Shown: positions 35,113-47,311 of the stretch, piece after piece
Layout: each line of letters opens with the position of its first letter
Position numbering within the stretch: position 1 is the first letter of the stretch
Origin: Rehmannia glutinosa
Taxonomy: Eukaryota; Streptophyta; Magnoliopsida; Lamiales; Orobanchaceae
NCBI GenBank assembly: GCA_016081115.2
Contig: JABTTQ020000359.1
Coordinates: 1 to 64,000 of the forward strand
DNA length: 64,000 nt
Reading direction: 5' to 3'
The notes under the pieces: model-generated
What the model was told of the DNA's origin: nothing
What the model saw: only the letters and a program-made list of their open reading frames with translations
Databases searched by the model: none
Made by a program: the position numbers and the translations under genes

Positions 35113-35125
35113 GCTCGATACCACT
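35113..35125 (-). other. Primer-binding site of element C
   Basis: AGTGGTATCGAGC on the minus strand next to the 5' LTR, identical to those of units A and B. It resembles the initiator tRNA-Met site TGGTATCAGAGC. Confidence 0.8.
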
Positions 35126-35994
35126 TGTAAGTCCAGCGACTACGATAATCTAGAGGGGGTGAATTGATTATCTCCATCTTTTCGATTTCGCCCTCTTTTT
35201 ATAATCGAATGCTCAAACAAAATAATAAAGGTGCGGAATGTAAACAACACACGCCGATTTAAAGAGGTTCAACCCACCTAGGGCCTAATCCTCTACCACC
35301 CCAAAGATATCAGGGATGGATTTCAAAAAGAAAAAGAATTTTATTAATTACCAAAATTAATACAAATTCAACTTACAACACCTTGAAGAGCACCACACTC
35401 TACTTCAACACCACCTTTGAGATTACCACAATCTCACTTGAAGATTACCACAATCTCCAACGGCACCTTGTGAAGATTACCACAATCTTCAACCTTGAAG
35501 AACACCAAATTCTTCAACACCTCAACAAGAAGATTACCACAATCTTCTCACACCTAACACCTAGATCACCCAAGTGTGTTCTTACCACAAGAACACTCAC
35601 AAGGATATCTTGTGTTGAATGATAACCCAAAAATTCAAGATTACAACTCGATAATGAATTATACAATTGAGTGCAGGTGTAATCAAGAATAGCCTAGACC
35701 TCGAGGATGTGAAAGTGAATAGCTAGGCAAATTACAACAAGAAATAAGACAATGTAAGAACAAGTTTATTCTTGAGTGTATCTTGTTGTGTTGTAATTTT
35801 CTCTCTTATTATGTTGCTTCAATTCTTCCTCTATTTATAGAAGATGTCTTGTATCCGAAATAAAACTTGAAGAAAAATACTCGGAAAATATTAAAACCAT
35901 TTTAAATCATTTAGGAGTATTTGGACAACCTTTAAAAACATTGTTTTGGTGTAAAATCAAAATCATCAAAATCATGATAAAACCATTTATCAAA
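35126..35994 (-). repeat. 5' LTR of element C (869 bp, deleted)
   Basis: Nearly identical to 28971-30445 except that about 604 bp are missing between TAGAAGATGTCTTGTA and TCCGAAATAAAACTTG (junction near 35853). The deletion removes the ACCGGTCG palindrome block. The outer end is slightly eroded. Confidence 0.9.
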
Positions 35995-38900
35995 AGACCA
36001 CCACTCCCGGATATCGACTATGATGCCTCTCAAATCGGTGAGGTGAGGTTGGCATCCCCGTTATCCACCTCATGTCCAGTGAGGCCTGGTGCCTCTCCAT
36101 CCGTTCAATCTCAAGCAAATAGGGCTTTGAACACCTCCCGAACTTGTTTGCTTCCTCTGTTTTCACTTGACGGCCAGCGTGGTCAAAGTCATAGTCACCG
36201 AACAATGATGTCCGATGGAATAACAGATCAGTCCGGGAAGCACTCGCGATCTCTAGTTGACTCTTCGGGAGGTCGTACTTCCAGAGAGAAGGAAATGATT
36301 CTATGAAAGAATCATCATGTGCAACCGAATTTGTTCAATTATAAGCGGTGCTCGTGAAGTTCCTTGTGGAGTAGAACTTCATTCGACTTGGGGAGCCCGA
36401 GCAGGTGGACTCTGTTTGTTTGGGGTCATTGTGAAGTCGACCCGACTGCCTTTGAGCCTCACTATCTCACCGAGTTTCGTCGGTCTCAATTTGGTTTTTC
36501 CAAATGAGTTGATGGTCCTCGGCCTTATCGAAGCGTCATCGGACGATGATGAGATTTCCATGGGTGGCTCAACATCAAAGGTGAAAGTTTGGCGAGTAGT
36601 CTTGAGGTCGACTTACTCGTGGTTGGAACATCCTCGGCTAAGTCTTTGGGATCATCACAGGGGATGACTCACTTCATCGTCTCCTTCCGATCCCGTAAAG
36701 GTTACATCGGGATTATCCTGGGAATCATGAAGAGCACTTATCTCCTTTTCTCGATGGATCAATGATAGCAGGAGGGATGTTCTCAGGCTTCGTTTCTCTA
36801 CCCGGGAAGTCTCAACCTCCCGTTGGCCTTCATTACCTCCCCGTAGGTCTCAACTCGCATAGCGTGAGGCCTTGGACATCCCTTTCGACAAGATTCTGGT
36901 TTTGTCTTAGGGTCTTCGAGGTGGCATCCATTGAGTCTCAACTCCATGGATTGCACTTTCATCGCCAGTATTAACTCCCGGCGATTCCTTCCTCGTGCCT
37001 CGATCGCATCGTAGCGTCATTAGCCTGCAGGAAGCGATTGACACTTCGAGATGAGACGATCACAACCGCCTTCGCCGTCATGACAACTTGTCTTTGTGTA
37101 TTCTCGTGATTGATCCTTCTCCACTTTGCCTCCTAGATTCATTGTGGAGTCACCGCAGCACCTCCGACCTTGCCTGCGGTGGAGGGAGTTTCCCCCTCCT
37201 AGCATACCACCGAGTGACTTGGAATGGGGTCACTCATCTCCGGACTCCCGATCGTTCCCACCGAGTATTCAGTAGTTGGGCAAAGGTGGTAAGACACCTT
37301 CATTAGGGGTTGGCTTGACTTGGGTCCCCAAACTCCCGGTTCATCGCCGGTTCCTTAATACCTTCCTCTCGAATGAGCTGGGAAGTGGTGGCGGAAGAAA
37401 GAACGGTGGCAATATGCTACACCACTCCCATTGGGTCTATTTCATTTTGTGATTTGGAGGAATCTCTGGTCCCTCCATCATTCTTTGCTCATGAAGGATT
37501 CTCGGACTCTTGCATTGCTTGCCGCATTTGCAACTCTTCCGTGGCGAACAGGGTCAGATCCTCATCACTTTACGATAGGACATCAAGGTGAGGGTGTGTA
37601 TGATCGGTGGTGCCGGAGAGGGCAGATGTTGGCCTTCTCACGTGCCTCTGCGTCCTCACCGCTTTAGCCGTTTATTTTCTTTTCGAATCTGCAGATATTG
37701 ATGCAATTATCCTCATCAAGGGCTTGCAAAGACGCGGTCCACCCTAAGAAAAACGAAGAGTTCTTCTTCCTCAAAGAATGAACTCGGATTTTTAAATTGT
37801 ACTTTGGATAGGCTCAACTTCCATTTTCTCCACTCTCGCAGACGATTTTGGATGTTTGGATACAATGGAGAGTACATGATGACATCGTCTTCTTCATTCT
37901 CTTCTTGCCGCCCTCGTTTCCGGGGATTAAGGGTAGCAGACTTCACCGCTCAACATCCTCGGTGGCCTCTTTACGGTGGAGAAACAACCCCGTCAATGGT
38001 GATTGGATTGCCTCGGCCCATTCTTTGTTCCTCGGTTGTTCTCGTCTACAACTGGTCTTCGAGTTGCCTATCTTTGATCGGCCTCGCCCAGACTTGGCCG
38101 TTTCATCAATCACTCGAGACTCTACTTCTCCAAAGTAGTCTCGGTATCTTTTCCAACCGAGTGACAGACTAATTGTCTTCTCAAGCTCGGAGAGCTTGGA
38201 AAGTCTTCTTCTTCTCTTTGTTTTTACCAAAGGGATATCCGCCCACTTCCTCCGGTTCATTGAAGGTGAATGCCTTCGCAGTGTCTTAGAGGTAGGCGAC
38301 TTCCTTGTTGTGTGGTCCTCTTCTTCTTGATCACGGGAGAAGGGATTAATGGTTCCTTCTCCATTGCGATCGCAGGGACGGAGACATGGTGCGGGGTAGG
38401 TGACTCACCAGGAGCGAGGAGCGATTTCTTTTTCTTTCTTTGCAGAGCAACTTGATCTTCTTAGCGATTGCGGGGAGCGACCTTTTTCTTTGGAGGAGGG
38501 AAATAGATGTATCTTGAGTGGTCGGTGATTCCCCTCACTCGTATCGCCTCTCTTAGCGTAGGCTCTCTTCGTGCGCCGAGAGAGGTTTGATCGAACATCC
38601 TCTTGTTTACATGGAACGCCTTTCCATGTCGAAGAGGGACTCCTTTTACCTCCATTAGTCGGCCAATCACTGTGTCGTATCAGGGAACCTCCAAACGCGT
38701 TCCATCCTCCTTGAAGGATTTGTTCCCAACGTTCGCGGCAGAGTGCATTGTAGACAAACTCAGCCCGATTCACTTTCCGTTCTTCAATGATCGCGGCCAT
38801 TACGATCAACTTTGCTTTGGGACCGGTGGTCAAAGCCGCCAAATTTGATGTCTATGCATTTGGCAACGATGTCCATCAATTTGTGGTAGTCCTCCTTGAT

Positions 38901-39739
38901 AGCCTTTTATTAGTTGTGTAGACTACTTTTTCAAAGATAGTCGGACTTGGCTACTTCCTTCCAAGCAAGAGTCGGTCAACATTAGCTTCATTGATTTCCA
39001 ACATTCCTTCCGCGGCAGAACAAGCGGTGTTATGCCAAATCCTTGGCGTAATGATGAACTCCTTTCCATGAACAGAGGACTTGATGCCTCATCGTGAACC
39101 TCGGCATTCACGAGAATCGTGTGACCTCTTCCACATAGGTCATCGGAAACTCCAACGTCGAAACGGTTTTAGCCAGGCGTTTCCAATTTCTCAAAGAATC
39201 TTCTTCACTAGTCGTCGTCGGACCCTGTTTCACCATACCATCGAAATCCACAAGAGACCCGGTGTGGATTTGCTTTCCTAGCTTGACAAAATCATGAGTG
39301 GATGCCATTTCTCAATATTTTACCGAACGAAACTTTGGAGAATGATCCGAGGATTGAAAGGGTTTTGAGAGAAAATTTTGCTTTTGCTTTCGAGAGAGAG
39401 ATGAACAGTTTTTGGTAAAGTGTGAGAGAAAGCAGACAAAAATGGTTTAAGTATGGTTCATGAAAGGGGCGTGCGGGTGGTTTTTGAAATGTGATCAAAA
39501 TAAACGGCTTAGATCTTGCACGCCGATTTGCATTTAATGTCTCATATTTAATGCGGCAAAAGATTTATATCCAATCATAAGCTTGGTGTGCAGGTTTTGC
39601 TGTACACGTCATAATTATCCGACGTCATTCTTAAAAACATTCCCGCTTAGTAAAAACGATTGCGTTTTGTCACTTTGCTCATAAATGACTCGGCTTGCCC
39701 TTAGCCGATTTAACTCTTCTTTCCTCGCATGTAAATACT

Positions 39740-41450
39740 CACCGTCGCCTAATTGATGATGATTGTCTTTCCGACACGGCTAATTCACTTAGTTGATTTG
39801 AGAGTTCACTCTTTTTCCCTTTTCGTGTTTCATTTCTTTTCTTTGAGTCTTCGAGTGTGAGTGTCAACTCAATTAATCTTAACTCATGCTTGATTTCTTC
39901 AAATCTTGACTCACTTAATGGTTTTGTGAATATGTCCCAACTGTTTATCGGTTGAAATATATTCCAAGGTGATGTCCTTCTTTTCAACATGATCTCTTAT
40001 GAAGTGATATCGACATCGATATGCTTTGTTCTTGAGTGCAACACAGGATTTTGAGTGATTACAATTGCACATGTGTTATCACACATGATTGGAATTTCCT
40101 TTTCTTCAACTTCATAGTCTCTTAGTTGTTGTCTCATCCATAAGACTTGGGCAACAATAATTTGCTGCGCCTATGTATTCTCGTCATTTTGTGGAGGTAG
40201 CTATTGAATTTTGCTTCTTGCTAAACTAGGAAATCAGCCTTATTTCCAAGCATTTGACATGTGCCGAGGTACTCTTCATGTCAACTCTACATCCAAAGAT
40301 AGTGAGTCCGAGTAACTAATTAGCTTGAATCCACCTTCCTTTGGATACCATAAGCCAACTTCTTGGCTTCCTTTCACATATCTCAAGATTCTCTTCATTT
40401 TGCGATCATGTGGCTTTCTTTTGGAGCAGATTGAAATCTTGCACATACACCTACTGACAAAGGTGATGTCGGCGCCTGCTTTGTGAGATAGAGCAATGAT
40501 CCAATAAGTGCTCAGATCTTGTTTGATCTATAGGCTTGCCGCCCGCATCCATATCCATTTTGATGATGTATTCATTGGTATTTTCACGAGAAGACTTCTC
40601 TTCCATACCAAATTTCTTCATTAAATCTCGGTGTATTTTGTCCGACTTATGAAGGTTCCATCTTTCAAATTGTTTCACTTGGAGTCCAAGGAAGAATGTC
40701 GACTCTCCCATCATGCTCATTTCGAATTTGCTTTGCATGAGGTTTGAAAATTCATCACACGACTCTTTGTTTGTGGATCCAAAAATGATGTCATCCACAT
40801 ATATTTGAACAAGCAAAGTATGCTCTTCCTATCTTGAATTCTCAAGAGTGTTCTATCCACTTTTCCTTTTGTGAATCCATTCTCAATCGGGAATTGTGAT
40901 AATGTGTCATACCATGCTCGGGTGCCTGTTTCAATCCATATAGAGCTTTCTTGAGTTTGTATACCTTATCTCCAAGAATCTTCGCTCAAATCCTGGAGGT
41001 TGTTCAACATACACTTCTTCTTCCAATAAACCATTAAGGAATGCACTCTTTACATCCATTTGATATACAATAAAGTTCTTGTGAGTGCATAGGCAAGAAA
41101 CATCCTTATGGCTTCCAATCTTGCTACATGAGCAAATGTTTCATCAAAATCTATTCTTTCTTCTTGGCAATATCCTTTGGCTACTAGTCTTGCTTTGTTT
41201 CTTACCACAGTAACCCTCCTCGTTCATCTTGTTTCGAATACCCATTTAGTGCCAATAACATTTTGATGGGTGGGTCTTTGAACCAGTTCCCACACTTTAT
41301 TTCTTTCAAACTCGATTGACTCTTCTTGCATGGCTTGAATCCAATGTGTGTCATCCGATGCTTGTGACACATCTTTAGGCTCTATTTGTGAGATGATGAA
41401 GCGGTGAACATTGCTTCTTGTTGAGTTCGGATCTTGTTTTGACACCTTCT
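39740..41450 (-). pseudogene. RT and RNase H of unit B
   Basis: It starts with EFERNKVWELVQRPTHQNVIG near 41330 and KWVFETR. The catalytic box VQIYVDDIIFGST is at about 40808-40770, followed by FEMSMMGESTFFLGLQVKQ. RNase H remains lie at 40440-40050. YVDDIIFGST is typical of Sireviruses. The catalytic aspartates are intact but the frame is broken before and after the box, so no full enzyme can be made. Confidence 0.9.
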
Positions 41451-41699
41451 CTTATATCTCCAATGACAAGTTTCGTGGATGGTCTTTCACCCATCTTACA
41501 TCAAAGTTGGAGTAAGTTAGTTGGATTGATCGTCTTGCAACTATGTTGCTTTGATCGCTCTCTCGTCATCACTTAGCCGCAGATTTTCCATTGTTTTTGA
41601 GACTCACTATCTCATCTTCATCCGGGTTTATAATTCCACTTGAACTTCAAAGATATGGACTCTTCTCGCATGGTTGATTGATTGACTTATCAGTTGACT

Positions 41700-43010
41700 C
41701 TTCAATGTCTTCTCCATTTACATTTGGCTCATCAAACACCACATGAATGGATTCTCTGTAACCATAGTTCTCTTGTTGAGTACTCTGTAGGCTTTGCTTT
41801 TTTGAGTATCCCAAGAAAATACCTTCATCACTTTAACATCAAAAGCCTTTAAATTATCTTTGCCATTGTTATGGATGAAGCATTTGCATCCAAATATTTT
41901 AAAATGTGCAACACTTGGCTTTCTCCCTGTCCAAATATCGGAGGAGTCTTTGTCACTATCTGTTTTATCATGCATCTATTTTGAGTATAGCATCTTTGTG
42001 TTTATTGCTTGACCCAAAATCTTTTAGGTAGCCCTGCTTGCCTAACATGGTCCTCACGCTTCTTTGAGAGTTATATTCCTTCTTTTTCGCAACTCCATTC
42101 TCTTTGTGGAGTCCTCTTTGCCAGCACAATTCATGACCAATACCATTTTCTATACAATATTGAGTTATTATACCATTGACAAACTCGTTCCTCTGTCGGA
42201 TCTTATTTTGATAATGGTTTGGCTTTTCTCATTTTGAATCCTCTTCATCATTTTGTGGTAGTTTTCAGAGAGTTTTTCTTCTTACACATGAATATTGTCC
42301 ATGTATATCTTGAATAGTCATCTACTACCACCAAGGTGTATTTCTTTCCACTTATGCTAGTGGTTCCGGTTTGGACCAAATAGATCCATATGTAGCTTGA
42401 GATGCAATATTCTAGTTGAAGATGGACATGTCTTTTCTTTGAATGATGATTTGATTTGTTTTCCTTCGACATGCGTCACATATACTCTCCTTCTTGTATA
42501 TCGAAGTCCGGAAGTCCTTCCACAAGATTGCTTTCGCAAGCTTGTTAATCGCTTTTGAAATTCGGGTGTGACTCGGCTTCTTGTGCCACAACCAACTTGA
42601 TTGGTTGTGCTCTTTGCTAATAGACAGGTGTTGGGTGTTGCGATTGACCAATCCACGACATACATGTTCTTTTGTCCGCATCCTTGCAACACAACTCCAT
42701 TTGATTCAAGATCCTTGATTTGGCATATACCCATGTTAAATCCAACATTATAACCCTTGTCACAGAGTTGGTTGATGCTTAGCAAGTTGAAGTTGAGTCC
42801 TTCAACATATGCAACATCCGTGATTTCTAATCCATTTTTCTCGACGGATCCAATGCCTCTTATTTCTCCCGGAGCTTCATTTCCTCCAAATATGACTTTT
42901 GCACCTCGACTTCCTTGAATTTTTGATTTTTCTTGTTTCTCGTCATGTGTCCGAAGCGACCACTATCCATGTACCAGGTTCCTTGGCACTCGGATGTTCC
43001 TTGAACCGCA
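41700..43010 (-). pseudogene. Protease and integrase of unit B
   Basis: The protease DSG-type region lies near 42980-42800. The gag-pre-integrase block follows (TPNTCLLAKSTTNQVGCGT near 42640-42580). The integrase core shows LHMDLFGP and SGKKYTLVVVDDYSRYTWTI (about 42390-42300), and the C-terminal part FKIFGCKCFIHNNGKDNLKA is near 41910-41850. Several frameshifts are present. Confidence 0.85.
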
Positions 43011-43369
43011 ATCAAGGAAATTAAGTTTTAGGTACCCATACTTGTCCGGGTCCCGAGAGGTTAGTATTGTAAGATGATCCAACCAACCTATAGCCAAATG
43101 ATTTGACTCTTAGGGGTTGTCATCTATTAGTCCCATAATCATAATTAATTTTGGCAAATTGCTTGGGGTTCTAGGTTCATACAAATTGTCTCTTTTGTCT
43201 GTATATGTGTATGTGTTTTAGCAATTGCCTTCTTTGGGTAGTTGTGATGTCTCGAGTGTAGTGTCTAGGTGCATATGTGTGTTGATGAAAGCTCTTATAC
43301 CTTTGGAATGGCCTTTTTTGAGTTCTAGGCCTTTGCCATTTGAGCTTATATTCCATAGGTCTTTCCGAT

Positions 43370-45344
43370 AGTTCACATTATTCCAATCACTTGGCTTGGG
43401 TATTTTCTACCATTCCCATCATATGTGTTTCTTTTATAGAACTTCTCGGGTTTTTGGTAGCTCTGTTTCTTCTTTACGAGTATTTTCTGTTTGGAGTTTT
43501 TGAGGAACTCGGTGGATTTCTTCTCGCCTATCCTCTCAAAGACACTCAATGGTTGTTTTCCTTTTCCTTTATAACCAAGGCCGGTTTGCTTGTAATTGTG
43601 CTTTGGAATAAATGTGTGTGCACCATTTGGAGTTTTGGATTTTTGAGATATTTCATTGCTTGAAGATTCTTTTTCCAAAATTACTTTTGGAGCTTGACAC
43701 AACACAGAGGAATTAAATCCTAAGCTGTCTTGTCTCCACATTCTCTTTGACTCATAATAAGATCATCCAATGATTTAGATGCCTTAGTGAATGAGGCAAT
43801 CACATTTTGAGGTCATTTTCCCTCTTTTCTATAGCAAACTATTTTCGCTTATTAGCTTAGCATTTTCGAGTCTTTAGACTTTCATTCTCATCACTATTTG
43901 ACTTAGAGTACTCGGCCTTAGTCATTTGTGAGTTTTGCTCTTAGTAAAGGGTTTTCCTCATTTAGTAGTGTGTGTGAGGATTTAATGTGTTCAAAATCTT
44001 TCATCATTTTGCCTAATGAATCATAAAGATCGAGTGGGTGATGAAGTGTGTTTGTCACGATCACTATCACTAGAATCGAGTGTGATGAGTTAGAGTGTAC
44101 CTCATCTTCTTGGTCGGGTTGGTCTTGTTCCTTGGCCATCAAACGGATCAAGGCTTCTTCTTCAAAGTCACTTGAGTAGTCAGCTTCACTACTCTCTCGA
44201 ATCACTATGTCTCTTGACTTCCATTTTGTCTCAGCGATCTCTGCAGCCAACATTGCCTTTTTTTTTTCTTGTCTTCTTTCTCTGAAGACCTTTCTTTCTT
44301 CTTCATTCCTGTATTTGTTGACTACAGGATATGGACAATCAATGGCATAGTGACCTGGTTGCCTACGGTTCAAAGATAGATATTCACCTTTTGATCGACT
44401 CTTTCCATTCTTGGATTGTCACCCTTTGATATTGACTTTTTGATGATCTGTTCTCTTGGTTGGCCTATCTTCCTTGACTTGGAGGGAGCCGAGTGTCTTC
44501 TGGAAGATTCGCCCTTGCCTCTCTTGTAGTTCTTATTGAAGAACTTGTTGAACCTTTTAACCATCAGGGCTATTTCTTCCTGGATCAATGACTTTGACCT
44601 CACTCTCTTTCCATCCTTAACAATTAGAGCAACTGTTTTGGGTACATTTGTCTCTTCCTCGATCTTTTCTTCTCGGCTCAAATTCGTAGGCTTTGAGATC
44701 CGAGAATAGTTCATCGTTGGAGGTCTTCGATAGGTCCATGGAATGTCTCGAGTGCCATGACCTTCATTTCCCATTCAGTGGGAGACTTTTTAGGATCTTC
44801 ATACACATTTCTTCGTGTATATTCCTTTCCAAGTGCGGATAGCTCGTTGGTGATTTACGTGAACGAGCATCTAGTTGATCCAGGTTTTCTCCTGCGATCA
44901 TTTTGAAATTCTCAAATTTTTGTATGACCATTTTGATAATTTATTTTCCTTGATTTGCTTTGAGCCTTCACAAATCAATGTTAGCTTGTCCTGATTTCTT
45001 TTATTGTTTTGCATGATTTGACTTTATTGAACATGGCTTTGTCAAGGTTTTGTAAAGGATGTCCTTGGCTACATTGTCCAGGTTGTATCTTTTTTGTCAT
45101 CATTTGTCCATTCAGTTCTTGGTTTTTCAACCATAGTGGTCTAGGGGCAACATCATCTTCACCTTCAACCGGTGTAGCTCTTCTTACTATTTGTGTGTTC
45201 ACTTTTAAGATTTGTAGTGGCCCATCCTCTATCACTATCCACATCTCATCATGTAATCTTTGATAGATGAGCTCGCATACGAATTTTCCAATCATCAAAT
45301 TCTTCAATTGTGAACATAGGGATACGTGTCAAATTTGCTTCCAT
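43370..45344 (-). pseudogene. gag of unit B
   Basis: The start ATG is at 45344, 127 bp after the primer-binding site (MEANLTRIPMFTIEEFDDWK). The core VKRFNKFFNKNYKRGKGESS is near 44570-44510. A zinc knuckle remnant RQPGHYAIDCPYPV (44365-44325) has lost its first two cysteines and has a 1-nt shift. An acidic stretch with a coiled coil follows. The pattern zinc knuckle, acidic linker, coiled coil, LDDLIMSQ..GLGFN is that of Sireviruses. Confidence 0.85.
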
Positions 45345-45457
45345 GATAATAACTTTTAATGATAAAAGGAGTTTTGAAAGCTTAAGTACTAAAACAGGAC
45401 TTTGAAAAGTTTGGAGATCTAGTTCAAGAACGGTGCGGAAGGCTCAATGAACCAACC

Positions 45458-45470
45458 GCTCGATACCACT
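45458..45470 (-). other. Primer-binding site of unit B
   Basis: AGTGGTATCGAGC on the minus strand, directly inside the middle LTR. Its presence shows that the middle LTR also acts as the 5' LTR of unit B. Confidence 0.85.
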
Positions 45471-47033
45471 TGTAGGTCCCAAGGGGTGTGAGTGTAAGGT
45501 TTAGAAGGAAGGGTTGAATAAACCTTACCAACTTTTCACTTTTGGTCCTTTTAAAATTCGAGTTGACACTATCTGTTTTGTGTCCTGGTGGACAACCAAT
45601 TTAGTTAATCAAGTAGAGTTAGTCACTCAATGAGACTGATCGATTTGTTGATAGAATAACTCGATTGTTAAGATCGAATTAGCTCAATTGTGGTTTGTTT
45701 TCGATGGAAGACTTAACACCCTTAAGTTTGGTTTAGTAATGATTTAATACTTGGTTTTAGTACTTAGAGATTATCGGTTGGATAGCAAATATGTCGTGAG
45801 AATTAAACAAATAAGATGCGGGAATTAAAGTCTTTGAAATGTAAATGACACGATAAGTTTTTATAGAGGTTCAAGATGGAGTAATTCTTCTACTCCTCTC
45901 TTCTCCAACTCCCGGAGGAATCCACTAAGTATTGATCAAGATATACGAGTGGTAATACCCGGATACAAGTCTTGATCACACGGTGACTTGATCCTTTGGG
46001 ACTCGATCACGGAGATGCCTTGGTCACTCGGTTGGCTTCTCATCCGACTAGAACTTCTTCACAGGTGGCATTTTGCTTGCTACTACTGACTCACTTGCTC
46101 AAGCTCTTAGGATTTGATCACGAAGCCCTCCAAAACTCGAGATCGGTTCGACCTTGAACCTTCCTATAATCCTTCGTGGAATGTAGACCCCTTTTCTTCT
46201 AAAGTTTCCTCTTCAACGATTGAAGCTATCTTTCCTTCACATGTGAGTGTTGGATTGATTTTCTTCGTAGTGTAGGCTTTAGGATTAAACTTGAATGATT
46301 TTGAGAATATTTTGATTACTGATTCAGATATAAGCTTGATTGTTTTGGTTCTGTAATCAATGTCATCTACTCTAGTCATCCTCGGCTTTTTATAGTGATC
46401 TTTCAAAAATTTGCCCGTTGAAGAGATAGGCTTATTTTTGAAAGTCACTTGTGGTCGTTGGCTTGTCTTGTTGTAGTCCTTGGAATTGCCACTTCCTCGT
46501 ATGAATTATTCTTGACTTTTGAGATCCGACACGGTGTAGTGCTTCCCATTGGTTTATTTCCTTGCACGCTCGTGATTGAGCACTCAGAAAGGTAGCATGG
46601 AGATATTACTTGTTTAAGTAATTCTATTGATTTACGTGCAACGGATCTCTTTCGATTATCTCGACTTATTTGCATTTCCTTGCTTTCCCCAGGTGACTTA
46701 GAGTCGCCTTCCAATCATTAAATGACTATCTTTGTCACTTCAACTAGAGACTTGACTATCTTGAGTTGACTTGGTGATGATTTACTCTGTTGCATCTCAT
46801 TTGCACCTTGATTGAGTTCCGTCTTCTCTTATTTTGCCAAACTCTTTGTCTCACATGTGAGTCTTCCTACTAGTCTCCAGTTGTCTTCTTGCATGTTTGG
46901 GCATAGGTCGACTTAACTCGGCTTGACCGGCCTCTATTTATTACAATGCGTTTACAACAAAAATGGGGTGCCAACTTCCTATTCTAAGTTTTACATGGCA
47001 TTCATCAAAATCTAAACAATAAATTTCCAAACA
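45471..47033 (-). repeat. Middle LTR shared by units A and B (1,563 bp)
   Basis: It has a primer-binding site on one side and a polypurine tract on the other, so it is the 3' LTR of unit A and the 5' LTR of unit B at once. It is closely similar to the right LTR (58091-59673). Confidence 0.92.
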
Positions 47034-47046
47034 ATTTCCCCTTTTT
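47034..47046 (-). other. Polypurine tract of unit A
   Basis: AAAAAGGGGAAAT on the minus strand, next to the middle LTR. Confidence 0.85.
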
Positions 47047-47311
47047 GATGATGCCAAAACTTAAAACATTCAAAATGTAAATAGCAAAGATACATACTGA
47101 GATAGTGCATTCACAGAGAATGTATGCGTAGAATCAATCCTTTTATTGATCATAACATTCTTGTTCTTTTACACAATGTTGTTTACAAGGTGTATCAAAG
47201 CAAACATTTATGTCTACGCAAAAAAAAATAGAGAATTTCTGATTTATTACATAAGACTTACATAGTATGTATTTACATAGTAAAATACATGAAGGGGTGG
47301 ACAAGAACACT

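Larger units (their letters stand above)
28971..35994 (-). mobile_element. Copia element C nested in ORF3 of unit B
   Basis: Its LTRs are at 35994-35126 (5', minus strand) and 30445-28971 (3'). The primer-binding site AGTGGTATCGAGC (35125-35113) follows the 5' LTR and the polypurine tract (30458-30446) precedes the 3' LTR. Inside are a long gag, a zinc knuckle, a protein-coding minisatellite and worn RT/RNase H pieces; integrase is not recognisable. The site in unit A (48640) is uninterrupted (GTTGCCACCACTCC), which proves insertion. The 5-bp target duplication is eroded (GCCTT left, GACCA right). Confidence 0.9.
27657..39308 (-). pseudogene. Third ORF (ORF3) of unit B, interrupted by a nested element
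   Basis: It begins with MASTHDFVKLGKQIHTGSLV at 39308, downstream of RNase H, and shows LEFPMTYVEEVTRF, then KAKLIVMAAIIEERKVNRAE (~38800) like the region plant annotation calls putative plant transposon protein or env-like. A middle part carries SPLYPNIQNR and many charged runs (~37880). The nested element 28971-35994 splits it. The C-terminal part (28960-27657) has SMAQALGFVPEKGLTLCEE and a highly charged coiled-coil-like end. The frame is broken many times. Its sense is that of gag-pol. Function is unknown. The plus-strand open frames here are antisense shadows. Confidence 0.6.

Noticed and set aside
36317..38848. Many plus-strand open frames of 60-140 codons in the ORF3 regions of units A and B
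   Set aside because: They are antisense to ORF3, whose conserved words (SPLYPNIQNR, charged C-terminus) are on the minus strand.
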